From positions 806,001 to 870,000 of the forward strand of contig NZ_CP058560.1 in NCBI RefSeq assembly GCF_018141185.1: a DNA stretch of 64,000 nt, read 5' to 3'. How positions within the stretch are numbered: position 1 is the first letter of the stretch; each line of letters opens with the position of its first letter. The stretch comes from Methanobacterium alkalithermotolerans (GTDB lineage Archaea; Methanobacteriota; Methanobacteria; Methanobacteriales; Methanobacteriaceae). Under the pieces are notes generated by a model. It was not told the origin of the DNA, did no database searches, and saw only the letters and a program-made list of their open reading frames with translations. A program made the position numbers and the translations under genes. Positions 41,502-50,394 of the stretch are shown here, piece after piece.

Positions 41502-44500
41502 CTAGAGATTATGGTACTCTTTAAGAGACCTTACAGTAATTTTTCCGTTTTTAACTTCATTTATAGCATTTAAAGCCGCTCGAGCTCCGGCCAGAGTAGT
41601 TACATAAGGAATACCCAACTCTACGGCCATTCTTCGGATTAAATATCCGTCATCTGCAGATTGCTTGCCTGAAGGAGTATTTATTATCAGTCCAATCTCA
41701 CCCTTGTTAATTGCATCCTGGATATTAGGTGATCCCTGACTTACTTTTCGTATGATCTCAATTTCAAGTTCATCTTCTACTGCTCGAGCAGTTCCACGGG
41801 TAGCCACTATTTCAAAACCCAGTTCATCGGCTTTTTTTACAATGTCTGTGATTTTATCCTTATCTGCATCCCGAACACTTATGAATATTTTACCTGTAGT
41901 AGGGAGATCCATATTAGCTGAAAGCTGGGATTTATAATAGGAGAGTCCGAAATTTTCATCTATCCCCATGCTTTCCCCGGTGGATTTCATTTCAGGACCT
42001 AAAACTGAATCAGATTCCGGTAACTTAATAAAGGGGAATACAGATTCTTTTACTGCCACGTGATCAATTTCTATCTGGTCTTTAAGACCATAGTCTTTTA
42101 ATTTATGGCCCATCATAAGCATAGCTGCTATTTTTGCCAATGGAACTCCAACTGCCTTACTAACAAAAGGAACTGTTCGGCTGGCTCGAGGATTAGCTTC
42201 CAGGATATACAGTTTGGGCTCTTCATCAAGTTTAACTGCATACTGTATATTCATTAAGCCCACTACTCCCAGTTCAAGGGCTAGTTTAGTGGTAAAATCT
42301 TTTATATCATTTAAAATTTCTTCAGGAATAGTTTGAGGAGGTATAACGCATGCAGAATCTCCAGAATGAACTCCTGCCTCCTCTATATGCTCCATTATTC
42401 CACCTATAAATACTTCTTCTCCATCACAAAGAGCATCCACATCCACTTCGATGGCATCCTGCAGGAATTTATCAACAAGTATAGGGTGTTCTGGAGAAAC
42501 TCTTACTGCTTCTTCCATATATTCCCTCAGTTCGTCATCATCATAAACTATTTCCATGGCTCTTCCCCCCAGGACATATGAAGGTCGAACCAGTACCGGA
42601 AATCCTATTTTTTCTGCTACACCCCGGGCATCTTCAAATGATTTTGCAATTCCATATGCTGCCTGGGGAATTTCAAGTTTTTCTAGTACCTGAGAAAATC
42701 TTTCCCTATCTTCAACTTTATCTATGCTTTCATGAGGAGTTCCCATTATTTTAACACCTTCTTGAGCCAGAGGCACCGCCAGATTAATGGATGTTTGTCC
42801 TCCGAACTGTACCACCACTCCCTCAGGTTTTTCTTTATCCACAATGTTTAAGACATCTTCCAGAGTTAATGGTTCAAAATAAAGTTTGCTGGATATATCA
42901 TAGTCTGTACTCACCGTTTCAGGATTATTGTTGATAATGATGGTTTCAATGCCCTGTTCTTTTAAAGCCATGGCCGCATGAACGCAGCAGTAATCAAATT
43001 CTATACCCTGACCAATTCGAATTGGTCCGGCACCTATTATTATCACTTTTTTATTAGAAGAAACATCTACTTCATCTGCCAGACCATAGGTGCTGTAATA
43101 ATAAGGTGTTTTGGCTTCAAATTCAGCAGCGCAAGTATCTACCATTTTAAAAGTAGGGATAATGCCCTCTTCATTTCTCAAGTTTCTGACTTCTTTCTCA
43201 TCAACCTTACATATTTCTGATATGATCCTATCTGAAAAACCCATCTTTTTAGCTTTTAATAGCATCTCAGAGTCAAGAAACGGTTTAGATGATATTTCAT
43301 TTTCTAATTCCAGGATATTCATTAATTTATAAAGGAAAAATTTATCAATAAGGGTAATCTGATGAATTTCATCCACTGAGATTCCCTGTTTCAAGGCAGT
43401 ATAAACCTGAAATAGTCTTTCATCAGTAGGGTGGGCCAGCTGATCTTTAGTAAAGGGAACATCTTCAAATCCATAACGACCAGTATCAAGAGATCTGATG
43501 GCTTTATGTAATGCCTGCTCTATGGTACGACCTATTGCCATCACCTCACCGGTGGATTTCATCTGTACCCCTATCTCTTTACTGATTCCTTTAAATTTAT
43601 CAAAGGGCCAGCGAGGTATTTTAGCCACCACATAATCAAGTGCAGGTTCAAATGATGCCGGGGTTTCTTTAGTTATATCATTTTGAATTTCATCCAGGGT
43701 CATTCCAATGGAAATTTTAGCAGAAATCTTGGCAATAGGATATCCTGTTGCCTTGGAAGCCAGGGCACTGCTCCTACTTACCCGGGGATTAACTTCAATC
43801 ACCTTATATTCTCCGGTTTCAGGATTAACTGCAAACTGGATATTGCAACCACCCTGAATATTTAAAGCCCTTATGATCTTTATAGAAGCATCCCGTAGTT
43901 TATGATTTTCCAGATCACTTAGAGTTTGTGAAGGGGCCACTACCACACTCTCTCCGGTGTGGATTCCCATGGGGTCAATATTTTCCATATTACATATGAT
44001 GATACAGGTATCGTTTTTATCCCGCACGACCTCGTATTCAAATTCTTTCCACCCTAAAACTGACTGGTCAATTAGTACCTGATTTATAAAACTCATATCC
44101 AGTCCACGGTTGGCAATTTCCCTAAGTTCGGCTTCATTATAGGCCACTCCTCCACCAGTACCTCCTAATGTAAATGCGGGTCGTACAATAACCGGGTAAC
44201 CGATTTCTTCAACAGCTTTTATAGCTTCTTCCACAGATTCGACTGCTTTAGCTTTGGGTACCGGTTCATTGAGTTTTTTCATAAAGCTATCAAAAAGATC
44301 ACGGTCTTCTACATTTCGTATAGTTTCAATACTCGAACCAATAACTTTTAATCCTTTCAGGGCACCTATTTGTTCCAGTCCAGTGGCAACATTAAGACCC
44401 GTCTGCCCCCCCATGGTAGGTAGTATTGCATCAGGTTTTTCCTTTTCAATGATTTTAGCCACGATTTCTGGGGTTAATGGTTCCACATACACGCTGTCTG

Positions 44501-44681
44501 CCATATCAATATCAGTTTGAATGGTAGCAGGGTTACTATTTACCAGAACTGTTTCTATTCCTTCATCTTGTAGTGATTTACAAGCTTGAGATCCAGAATA
44601 ATCAAATTCCGCCGCCTGCCCTATTTGTATAGGTCCTGATCCTATTATGAGTACTTTTTTTATAGTCTGATCCTTTGGCAT
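41502..44681 (-). CDS. carB: Carbamoyl-phosphate synthase large subunit
   Basis: A protein of 1059 residues, single chain (some archaea split it). Two homologous synthetase halves are visible, each with an ATP-grasp core: IIGSGPIQIGQAAEFDYSG near residue 10 and IIGAGPIRIGQGIEFDYCC near 550. The oligomerisation region lies between them. The C-terminal allosteric domain (residues about 930-1059) ends in the methylglyoxal-synthase-like fold (LIINTPSGKQSADDGYLIRR). It makes carbamoyl phosphate from bicarbonate, ammonia delivered by CarA, and ATP for arginine and pyrimidine synthesis. It follows carA after 70 bases. Confidence 0.98.
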   Translation of the reverse strand: MPKDQTIKKVLIIGSGPIQIGQAAEFDYSGSQACKSLQDEGIETVLVNSNPATIQTDIDMADSVYVEPLTPEIVAKIIEKEKPDAILPTMGGQTGLNVATGLEQIGALKGLKVIGSSIETIRNVEDRDLFDSFMKKLNEPVPKAKAVESVEEAIKAVEEIGYPVIVRPAFTLGGTGGGVAYNEAELREIANRGLDMSFINQVLIDQSVLGWKEFEYEVVRDKNDTCIIICNMENIDPMGIHTGESVVVAPSQTLSDLENHKLRDASIKIIRALNIQGGCNIQFAVNPETGEYKVIEVNPRVSRSSALASKATGYPIAKISAKISIGMTLDEIQNDITKETPASFEPALDYVVAKIPRWPFDKFKGISKEIGVQMKSTGEVMAIGRTIEQALHKAIRSLDTGRYGFEDVPFTKDQLAHPTDERLFQVYTALKQGISVDEIHQITLIDKFFLYKLMNILELENEISSKPFLDSEMLLKAKKMGFSDRIISEICKVDEKEVRNLRNEEGIIPTFKMVDTCAAEFEAKTPYYYSTYGLADEVDVSSNKKVIIIGAGPIRIGQGIEFDYCCVHAAMALKEQGIETIIINNNPETVSTDYDISSKLYFEPLTLEDVLNIVDKEKPEGVVVQFGGQTSINLAVPLAQEGVKIMGTPHESIDKVEDRERFSQVLEKLEIPQAAYGIAKSFEDARGVAEKIGFPVLVRPSYVLGGRAMEIVYDDDELREYMEEAVRVSPEHPILVDKFLQDAIEVDVDALCDGEEVFIGGIMEHIEEAGVHSGDSACVIPPQTIPEEILNDIKDFTTKLALELGVVGLMNIQYAVKLDEEPKLYILEANPRASRTVPFVSKAVGVPLAKIAAMLMMGHKLKDYGLKDQIEIDHVAVKESVFPFIKLPESDSVLGPEMKSTGESMGIDENFGLSYYKSQLSANMDLPTTGKIFISVRDADKDKITDIVKKADELGFEIVATRGTARAVEDELEIEIIRKVSQGSPNIQDAINKGEIGLIINTPSGKQSADDGYLIRRMAVELGIPYVTTLAGARAALNAINEVKNGKITVRSLKEYHNL

Positions 44682-44751
44682 TACTATCCCCGTTTTTTCT
44701 TTTTTAAGAATAATTTTTATTATGATATTTAAATTTTCATAGATCGGTTGC

Positions 44752-45834
44752 CTAATATTCTTTCATTATTTTTATGAAGCTATCAAAAGTATATTTGGTG
44801 TCATTTGGTCCAGGCCCGGCTTCCGGGTGGTACTGAACCGCAAATATTGGTAATTCATTATGGTTTATTGCTTCAGGAGTCCCATCATTAAGGTTAATTT
44901 GAGTTATTTCCAGGGGTTGATTCTTTAGTGAATCAGGATCCACGGCAAAGCCATGGTTTTGAGAAGTAATAGAAACTTTTCCAGTAATTAAATCTTTTAC
45001 CGGTTGATTAACTCCCCGGTGACCAAACTTCATTTTATAAATTTTTGCCCCAAATGCCAGAGATATTATTTGTAGGCCAAAACAAATCCCAAATATAGGT
45101 AATCGTTCTGAGAGTTTTTTTACAGTGCTTATGGATTCTCTCACCCTATTAGGATTACCTGGTCCGCTTGAAATTAGAACAGCATCAGGATCATAATCCA
45201 TGATATCTGCAGGATCCGTATCATATGGTAAAACCACCACCCCCACTTCTCGATCAAGCAGGGCATTAATACTATTATTTTTTATACCACAATCCACAAT
45301 AACCATTTTTTTCTTAAAGTCTTCACCCAGGATTTTAGGTTCGCGAACCCCCACCTTATCTACCAGATCCATATCCACAATGCTGGGCTGGGCTCTAGCC
45401 ATCTGCAGCAATTCTTCATCGCCAATTTCCTCAGTACTGATTGCTCCCTTCATAGCCCCATGTTCTCTGATTTTAATGGTTAAAAAACGGGTGTCAATCC
45501 CACTTATTCCGGGAATTTCATATTCTTTTAAAAATTCAGATAATCCTTTTTCAGAAAGCATATGGGAAGGGTGAGTACATTCCTCCCTTACCACAAATCC
45601 TTCTGCTTTAATTCCATCGGATTGGTACCAATCCTTATTTATTCCATAATTACCCTGTAAGGGGTAAGTATTCATTAAAATTTGACCCTTATAAGAAGGA
45701 TCAGTTAAAGATTCAACATACCCTGTCATTCCAGTGGAAAAAACAACTTCACCGGTTTTAACAGTTTCAAAGCCAAAACCTTCTCCTTTGAGTATTGTAC
45801 CGTCTTCTAAAGCAATTTTTGCTTCTTTTGCCAT
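44752..45834 (-). CDS. carA: Carbamoyl-phosphate synthase small subunit
   Basis: A protein of 360 residues. The N-terminal domain carries FSTGMTGYVESLTDPSYKGQ, and the C-terminal glutamine amidotransferase domain has the nucleophile in PIFGICFGLQI and the His/Glu in VQYHPEAGPGP. It hydrolyses glutamine and passes ammonia to CarB through a tunnel. GGTGAT precedes the ATG. A rimI gene ends 66 bases upstream, so carAB may have its own promoter in that gap (TTAAATTATTTTAA on the minus strand). Confidence 0.98.
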   Translation of the reverse strand: MAKEAKIALEDGTILKGEGFGFETVKTGEVVFSTGMTGYVESLTDPSYKGQILMNTYPLQGNYGINKDWYQSDGIKAEGFVVREECTHPSHMLSEKGLSEFLKEYEIPGISGIDTRFLTIKIREHGAMKGAISTEEIGDEELLQMARAQPSIVDMDLVDKVGVREPKILGEDFKKKMVIVDCGIKNNSINALLDREVGVVVLPYDTDPADIMDYDPDAVLISSGPGNPNRVRESISTVKKLSERLPIFGICFGLQIISLAFGAKIYKMKFGHRGVNQPVKDLITGKVSITSQNHGFAVDPDSLKNQPLEITQINLNDGTPEAINHNELPIFAVQYHPEAGPGPNDTKYTFDSFIKIMKEY

Positions 45835-45900
45835 TTAATCACCATTAGTTTAAATTTAGTTGGTTTAAAATAATTTAAGTGGATTTTTCAGATTAGATAG

Positions 45901-46362
45901 TTATTTCATATTCTGCGAAATAGAGTTATTATTGAGATTTTTATTCATTACAATTGCATTTTCTCCATCTTCATAATAAGCTGTAATTATTTTCTCTTCA
46001 TTAAATCCCATGCTTTGATAAAAATTTCGAGCACCTTTATTTTCAGCCCTTACCTCTAATTTTATATTTTTCAATCCATACTTGGTAAACATATCCTCGG
46101 CCATGCCCACCAGTTGACTTCCCACCTGGTTTCGACGGTAATTCTGATCCACTGCCAGAGAAATAATATGTCCTTCATCTTCAAACCTGATCCAGAATAT
46201 AATATAACCCTGTATTATATTATCTTGCTGGGCAACCAGGAATCCCGCCCCCAAATTATATATGTCTTTGAGTATACTTGGTGGATAAGGATCATCAAAA
46301 GACATTTCTTCGATTTCTAAAATCCTTTTAAGGTCTGGAAGTCTAAATTCCCTTATTATCAT
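45901..46362 (-). CDS. rimI: Ribosomal-protein-alanine/N-terminal acetyltransferase
   Basis: A protein of 153 residues with the GNAT fold: IREFRLPDLKRILEIEEMSF at the N-terminus, and the acetyl-CoA loop RRNQVGSQLVGMAED, then KLEVRAENKGARNFYQSMGF, both diagnostic of the RimI/Ard1 group. In archaea this enzyme acetylates the N-termini of many proteins, comparable to NatA. Its start is separated by 18 bases from the divergent UPF0146 gene and its GGAGAT ribosome site overlaps a quasi-palindrome shared with that gene. Confidence 0.93.
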   Translation of the reverse strand: MIIREFRLPDLKRILEIEEMSFDDPYPPSILKDIYNLGAGFLVAQQDNIIQGYIIFWIRFEDEGHIISLAVDQNYRRNQVGSQLVGMAEDMFTKYGLKNIKLEVRAENKGARNFYQSMGFNEEKIITAYYEDGENAIVMNKNLNNNSISQNMK

Positions 46363-46363
46363 T

Positions 46364-46379
46364 ATATCTCCGGCGATAT
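46364..46379. promoter_or_regulatory. Quasi-palindrome giving ribosome sites to rimI and the UPF0146 gene
   Basis: ATATCTCCGGCGATAT is palindromic except for one pair. The minus strand reads GGAGAT before the rimI ATG and the plus strand reads GGCGAT before the UPF0146 ATG. It repeats the arrangement seen at 18498-18509. Confidence 0.6.
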
Positions 46380-46380
46380 C

Positions 46381-46764
46381 ATGTGGAAAGATTTTGCAGT
46401 TTACATAACAAACAAATGCTCACCCTCGGATAAAGTAGTGGAAGTGGGGGTGGGGAAATTTAATCAGGTTTCCAATTACTTGAAAGAACATTATAAAATG
46501 AATATTATTTTAACTGATATTAAACCTTCCCATCAGGGTGTGGTGGAGGATGACATTACCAAACCCCAGCAAAGTCTATATGAAAATGCCAGTTTAATAT
46601 ATTCTATACGGCCCCCTGGAGAATTACACCAACCTTTAATGGATATAGCCGATAAAACGGGAGCTATTCTAATAATAAAACCACTAGCAAATGAGGATAT
46701 CCTTACCAGTGAAAAAATGAGGTTGGTTAATTATAATAAAGCTTTTTTTTATATTTATCCGTAA
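46381..46764 (+). CDS. UPF0146 family protein
   Basis: A protein of 127 residues matching the archaeal UPF0146 family: VVEVGVGKFNQVSNYL near the N-terminus looks like the glycine-rich motif of a methyltransferase-type Rossmann fold, and LTDIKPSHQGVVEDDITKP and YSIRPPGELHQPL follow. The catalytic end of a typical SAM methyltransferase is shortened, so activity is uncertain. It is divergent from rimI with 18 bases between start codons. Confidence 0.88.
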   Translation: MWKDFAVYITNKCSPSDKVVEVGVGKFNQVSNYLKEHYKMNIILTDIKPSHQGVVEDDITKPQQSLYENASLIYSIRPPGELHQPLMDIADKTGAILIIKPLANEDILTSEKMRLVNYNKAFFYIYP

Positions 46765-47060
46765 ACAAAAACGTTTTACCAGACTACTATTATTTTTTTA
46801 ATTATAATTATGCGTTAAAAAGATCTTAAATAAGGTAGATACTAAATATGAAACAGAAAATTTCAGGATAAATAGGCATTAATAATTAAATCTACAGAAG
46901 TATTAATAAGTGATTACAGCAAATTATTAATAATATATAAAAGAATTTATAGAATCTGCCTCAATTAATAACTAATTATAATTTATCCTTTAATTCAATT
47001 AATCCTAATTTTAATGGGAGTGTATTTTTTATTAGTACCAAATGAAAAAAAGTGTTAACT
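46765..47060 (+). promoter_or_regulatory. Intergenic region with probable P-type ATPase promoter
   Basis: This 296-base gap is AT-rich and holds no convincing small gene. A TATA-type stretch ATATATAAAAG lies at about 46931-46941 and would place the transcript start near 46965, giving a leader of some 95 bases. The leader contains no evident riboswitch fold. A T-run at 46792-46799 may end the UPF0146 transcript. Confidence 0.4.
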
Positions 47061-49580
47061 ATGAAATGGGAAAAAATGAATGTTAAAGATGTATTAAACA
47101 CTCTTAAAACCAGTTTCGATGGTTTAAGTATAGATGAAGCCCGGTTACGACAGGAAAAGTACGGGAAAAATGAACTGGTAGAAGAAGAAAAAGATAGTCC
47201 CATTAAACTATTCTTAATGCAATTCATGGATATTTTAATTATCCTGCTGATACTGGCAGCTATAGCCGCCTATTTTGTAGGGGATGAACTCGATGCAGTG
47301 GTAATTCTAGCAGTGGTCATATTAAATACATGTATAGGATTCATACAGGAGTATCGAGCTGAAAAAGCCATGGAAAAACTGAAAGGTTTGATATCCAGTG
47401 AAGCAGTAGTTATAAGAGATGGTCAAACCATGGAAATTCCCACTTCTGAATTAACTCCTGGAGATCTAGTGGTGATTGAAGAAGGGGATAACATACCCGC
47501 AGATATTCGTTTAATTGAAACTTCTGAATTACTTATTGATGAATCATCTCTCACGGGAGAATCAGTTCCAGTTTCTAAAATCACCGAAATAGAAAATAAG
47601 GAAAATGAAAGAGAAGTAATGGCTTATATGGATTCATATGTTGTTTCTGGTCGTGGGAAAGGTGTGGTAATAGAAATAGGAATGAATACCTCCATTGGTA
47701 AAATTGCAGAAATGATACAGGAAGAAGAAGGTAAAACACCCCTCCAGGAAAAGATAGCCAGTCTGGGAAAAAGTTTAGGTCTGATTGCCCTTTTGGTAAG
47801 TGCAGCAGTATTTATAATTGAATTTTTCAAAGGAAGTCCTCTGGTGGAGACCTTCACCACAGCAGTATCCCTGGCTGTGGCTGCAGTTCCAGAAGGATTG
47901 CCGGCGATTCTTACCCTTACCCTGGCTTTAGGAATGCAGAGAATGGCGAAAACTAATGCCGTGGTAAGAAAACTTCTGGCAGTGGAAACTTTAGGGTCCT
48001 GTACAGTAATATGTACCGATAAAACCGGTACCCTTACCTTAAACCGGATGTCCGTCAGAGATACCTGGCTTACTTCACCAGAGAACGCCCTTAAAATCTG
48101 TGCTTTATGTAATAATGCCCGTTTATCTGAAGGGAAGGTAATTGGAGATCCTACCGATGGGGCTATACTTTTGTATGCTGAAGAAGAAGGGTATTCTCCA
48201 GAGGAACTTGAGAAAAAATATCCTCGAATTATGGAAATTCCATTGGATAGTACCCGAAAAAGGATGAGTACCATAAACCAGATGGATGATGAGAATTATT
48301 TGTTAACTAAAGGGGCTCCAGAAATAATACTGAAACATTGTAAATGGATAGAAAAAGATGGCGATTTAGTGGAAATGGGGCCTCAAGATCAAGAAGAAAT
48401 AATGGGACTTCTAAATAAAATGACCCGCAATGCTTTACGGGTTTTAGCACTTTCATACCGTAAAATCAGCCCTGATGAAAATTTAGAAGAAAAAGACAGT
48501 CTGGAAAGAGATCTTATCTTCGTGGGGCTGGTGGGAATGATGGATCCTCCCCGCCAGGAAGCAACTGATGCCATAGAAGTGTGTAAAAAAGCAGGTATAA
48601 GTGTGGTTATGATTACTGGAGACCATCGAGACACCGCTGCAGCCATAGCTAGAGAAATCGGAGTCATTGAAGATGGAGGAAGGGTTTTAACTGGACCTGA
48701 ATTAGAAAAACTTAGTGAAAGCGAATTTGAAGATATAGTAGAAGAAGTAAAGGTCTATGCCCGGGTTTTTCCAGAACAAAAAGTGCGTATTGTAGAAGCC
48801 CTGCAAAATAAAGATAACGTAGTTTCCATGACTGGTGACGGAGTAAATGATGCTCCCGCATTGAAGAAAGCAGCCATAGGAGTTTCTATGGGAATAACAG
48901 GTACTGATGTTGCTAAAGAATCTTCAGATATGGTATTGCAGGATGATAACTTTGCTACCATTGTACATGCCGTTAAAGAGGGGAGGACTATCTTTGATAA
49001 TATTCGAAGATTTGTAAAGTTTCAGATTTCAACCAATGTGGGGGCCATTTTGACCATTGTTTCAGCCTCAGTATTGAATCTCCCTATTCCCTTCAATCCT
49101 ATCCAGATTTTGTGGATAAATATTATAATGGATGGACCTCCAGCTCAATCTTTGGGGGTGGAACCTCCAGAAAAAAATATCATGCTCCGTAAACCAGACA
49201 AGGAAAATATTTTACCCCGCAAGAATTTACTACATATTATAATTGCCGGCCTGGTGATGGCAGTAGGGACTCTGGGTTTATACATATATCAGCTTTCTAT
49301 AGGTATTAGTGAAATTCAAGCCAGAACCGTTGCTTTTACCGTATTTGTGATGTTCCAGATATTCAATGTCTTTAACTGTAAATCAAAAACTGGTTTTTCA
49401 AATCGTTTCTTAATAATTGCTATTAGTGTATCTTTTTTACTACAATTAATGGTAATTTACGTCCCTTTTTTGCAGGATATATTCCGTACAACTGCTATTT
49501 CCCCGGTAGACTGGGCTTTAATAATGGTGATATCCTCCTTAATTCTGGTTAGTGAAAAAATAGTGGAGAAATTTACATGA
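47061..49580 (+). CDS. P-type ATPase, P2 type, PMR1/SPCA-like (Ca2+/Mn2+)
   Basis: A protein of 839 residues from the ATG at 47061 (GTG three codons earlier and ATG five codons later are alternatives). It has the complete P-type set: actuator motif LTGES near 164-168, membrane PEGLP (277-281), phosphorylated Asp320 in CTDKTGTLT, nucleotide-domain motifs, MTGDGVNDAPALKKA, and ten predicted membrane helices. The sixth helix reads NIIMDGPPAQSLGVEPPE (from about 687), the form found in Golgi Ca2+/Mn2+ pumps, where the Gln in PPAQS affects Mn2+ selectivity. Export of Ca2+ and/or Mn2+ is expected. The stop overlaps the cbiJ start by four bases. Confidence 0.93.
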   Translation: MKWEKMNVKDVLNTLKTSFDGLSIDEARLRQEKYGKNELVEEEKDSPIKLFLMQFMDILIILLILAAIAAYFVGDELDAVVILAVVILNTCIGFIQEYRAEKAMEKLKGLISSEAVVIRDGQTMEIPTSELTPGDLVVIEEGDNIPADIRLIETSELLIDESSLTGESVPVSKITEIENKENEREVMAYMDSYVVSGRGKGVVIEIGMNTSIGKIAEMIQEEEGKTPLQEKIASLGKSLGLIALLVSAAVFIIEFFKGSPLVETFTTAVSLAVAAVPEGLPAILTLTLALGMQRMAKTNAVVRKLLAVETLGSCTVICTDKTGTLTLNRMSVRDTWLTSPENALKICALCNNARLSEGKVIGDPTDGAILLYAEEEGYSPEELEKKYPRIMEIPLDSTRKRMSTINQMDDENYLLTKGAPEIILKHCKWIEKDGDLVEMGPQDQEEIMGLLNKMTRNALRVLALSYRKISPDENLEEKDSLERDLIFVGLVGMMDPPRQEATDAIEVCKKAGISVVMITGDHRDTAAAIAREIGVIEDGGRVLTGPELEKLSESEFEDIVEEVKVYARVFPEQKVRIVEALQNKDNVVSMTGDGVNDAPALKKAAIGVSMGITGTDVAKESSDMVLQDDNFATIVHAVKEGRTIFDNIRRFVKFQISTNVGAILTIVSASVLNLPIPFNPIQILWINIIMDGPPAQSLGVEPPEKNIMLRKPDKENILPRKNLLHIIIAGLVMAVGTLGLYIYQLSIGISEIQARTVAFTVFVMFQIFNVFNCKSKTGFSNRFLIIAISVSFLLQLMVIYVPFLQDIFRTTAISPVDWALIMVISSLILVSEKIVEKFT

Positions 49581-50350
49581 AAATCCTGGTAATGTCAGGA
49601 ACCAGAGATGCCTTTGAAATTATAAATACACTTAAGGAGAATCCTCAGCTACATATTACTGCCACTACCACCACATCTTATGGATCCCAGATGGCAAAAG
49701 ATTCCGGGGCTAATGAAGTGGTGCCCCACGGCCTCAAAAAAGGGGAATTGATAAATTTAATTTCAAAAAATAAGATTGATGTTTTAATTGACGCCACCCA
49801 CCCTTTTGCTGCAAAAGCAACCATTAATGCCCTAAGTGCATCTAAAGCTACTAAAACATATTATATTCGATTTGAAAGACCCCAAATTGAAATCAAAGAT
49901 AATCCATTAATTATTAAGACTTTTTCATTTAAGGAAGCATCCCGGGTAGCCTCCACTATGACTAAAGGTAATATAATGCATTTAGCAGGTGTATCAACAT
50001 TAGGTGAGGTTCTATCCCACAATGACCATGATAAAGTGTTTATAAGGGTTTTACCTGTTCTTGATTCTGTGGAAAAATGTTTAAAAATGGGCCTTGAACC
50101 AAGCCACATAATAGCAATGCAGGGTACCTTCAGTGAAAATTTTAATAAAGCATTGCTGGAGGAATACAAAATTTCACTGATAATCACCAAAGAAAGTGGA
50201 AAAACCGGTGGAACTCCTTCTAAAATAGCTGCTGCACTGGAACTGGGCCTCAAGGCAGTTATTGTTATGCGGCCTTATATAAAAGAACTTGAAAATGAAA
50301 AAGTAGTTCAGAGTAGGGATGAGCTTTTAAATATTCTGGATAATAAATGA
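49577..50350 (+). CDS. cbiJ: Precorrin-6A (cobalt-precorrin-6A) reductase
   Basis: A protein of 257 residues of the CobK/CbiJ family: ILVMSGTRDAFEIINTL at the N-terminus, DVLIDATHPFAAKATINAL near 75-93, and ITKESGKTGGTPSKIAAA near the C-terminus. It reduces the corrin ring precursor in cobamide synthesis, needed here for the corrinoid of the Na+-pumping methyltransferase Mtr. It starts within the last codons of the P-type ATPase gene (ATGA overlap), an unexpected pairing, and no other corrinoid gene is nearby. Confidence 0.93.
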   Translation: MKILVMSGTRDAFEIINTLKENPQLHITATTTTSYGSQMAKDSGANEVVPHGLKKGELINLISKNKIDVLIDATHPFAAKATINALSASKATKTYYIRFERPQIEIKDNPLIIKTFSFKEASRVASTMTKGNIMHLAGVSTLGEVLSHNDHDKVFIRVLPVLDSVEKCLKMGLEPSHIIAMQGTFSENFNKALLEEYKISLIITKESGKTGGTPSKIAAALELGLKAVIVMRPYIKELENEKVVQSRDELLNILDNK

Positions 50351-50394
50351 TATTAATATTCAATATTCTTTTTTACACCGGGATAATAAATTTT

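Noticed and set aside
47624..48274. 216-codon minus-strand frame inside the P-type ATPase
   Set aside because: Antisense shadow of a fully conserved pump gene, with no ribosome site or family resemblance.
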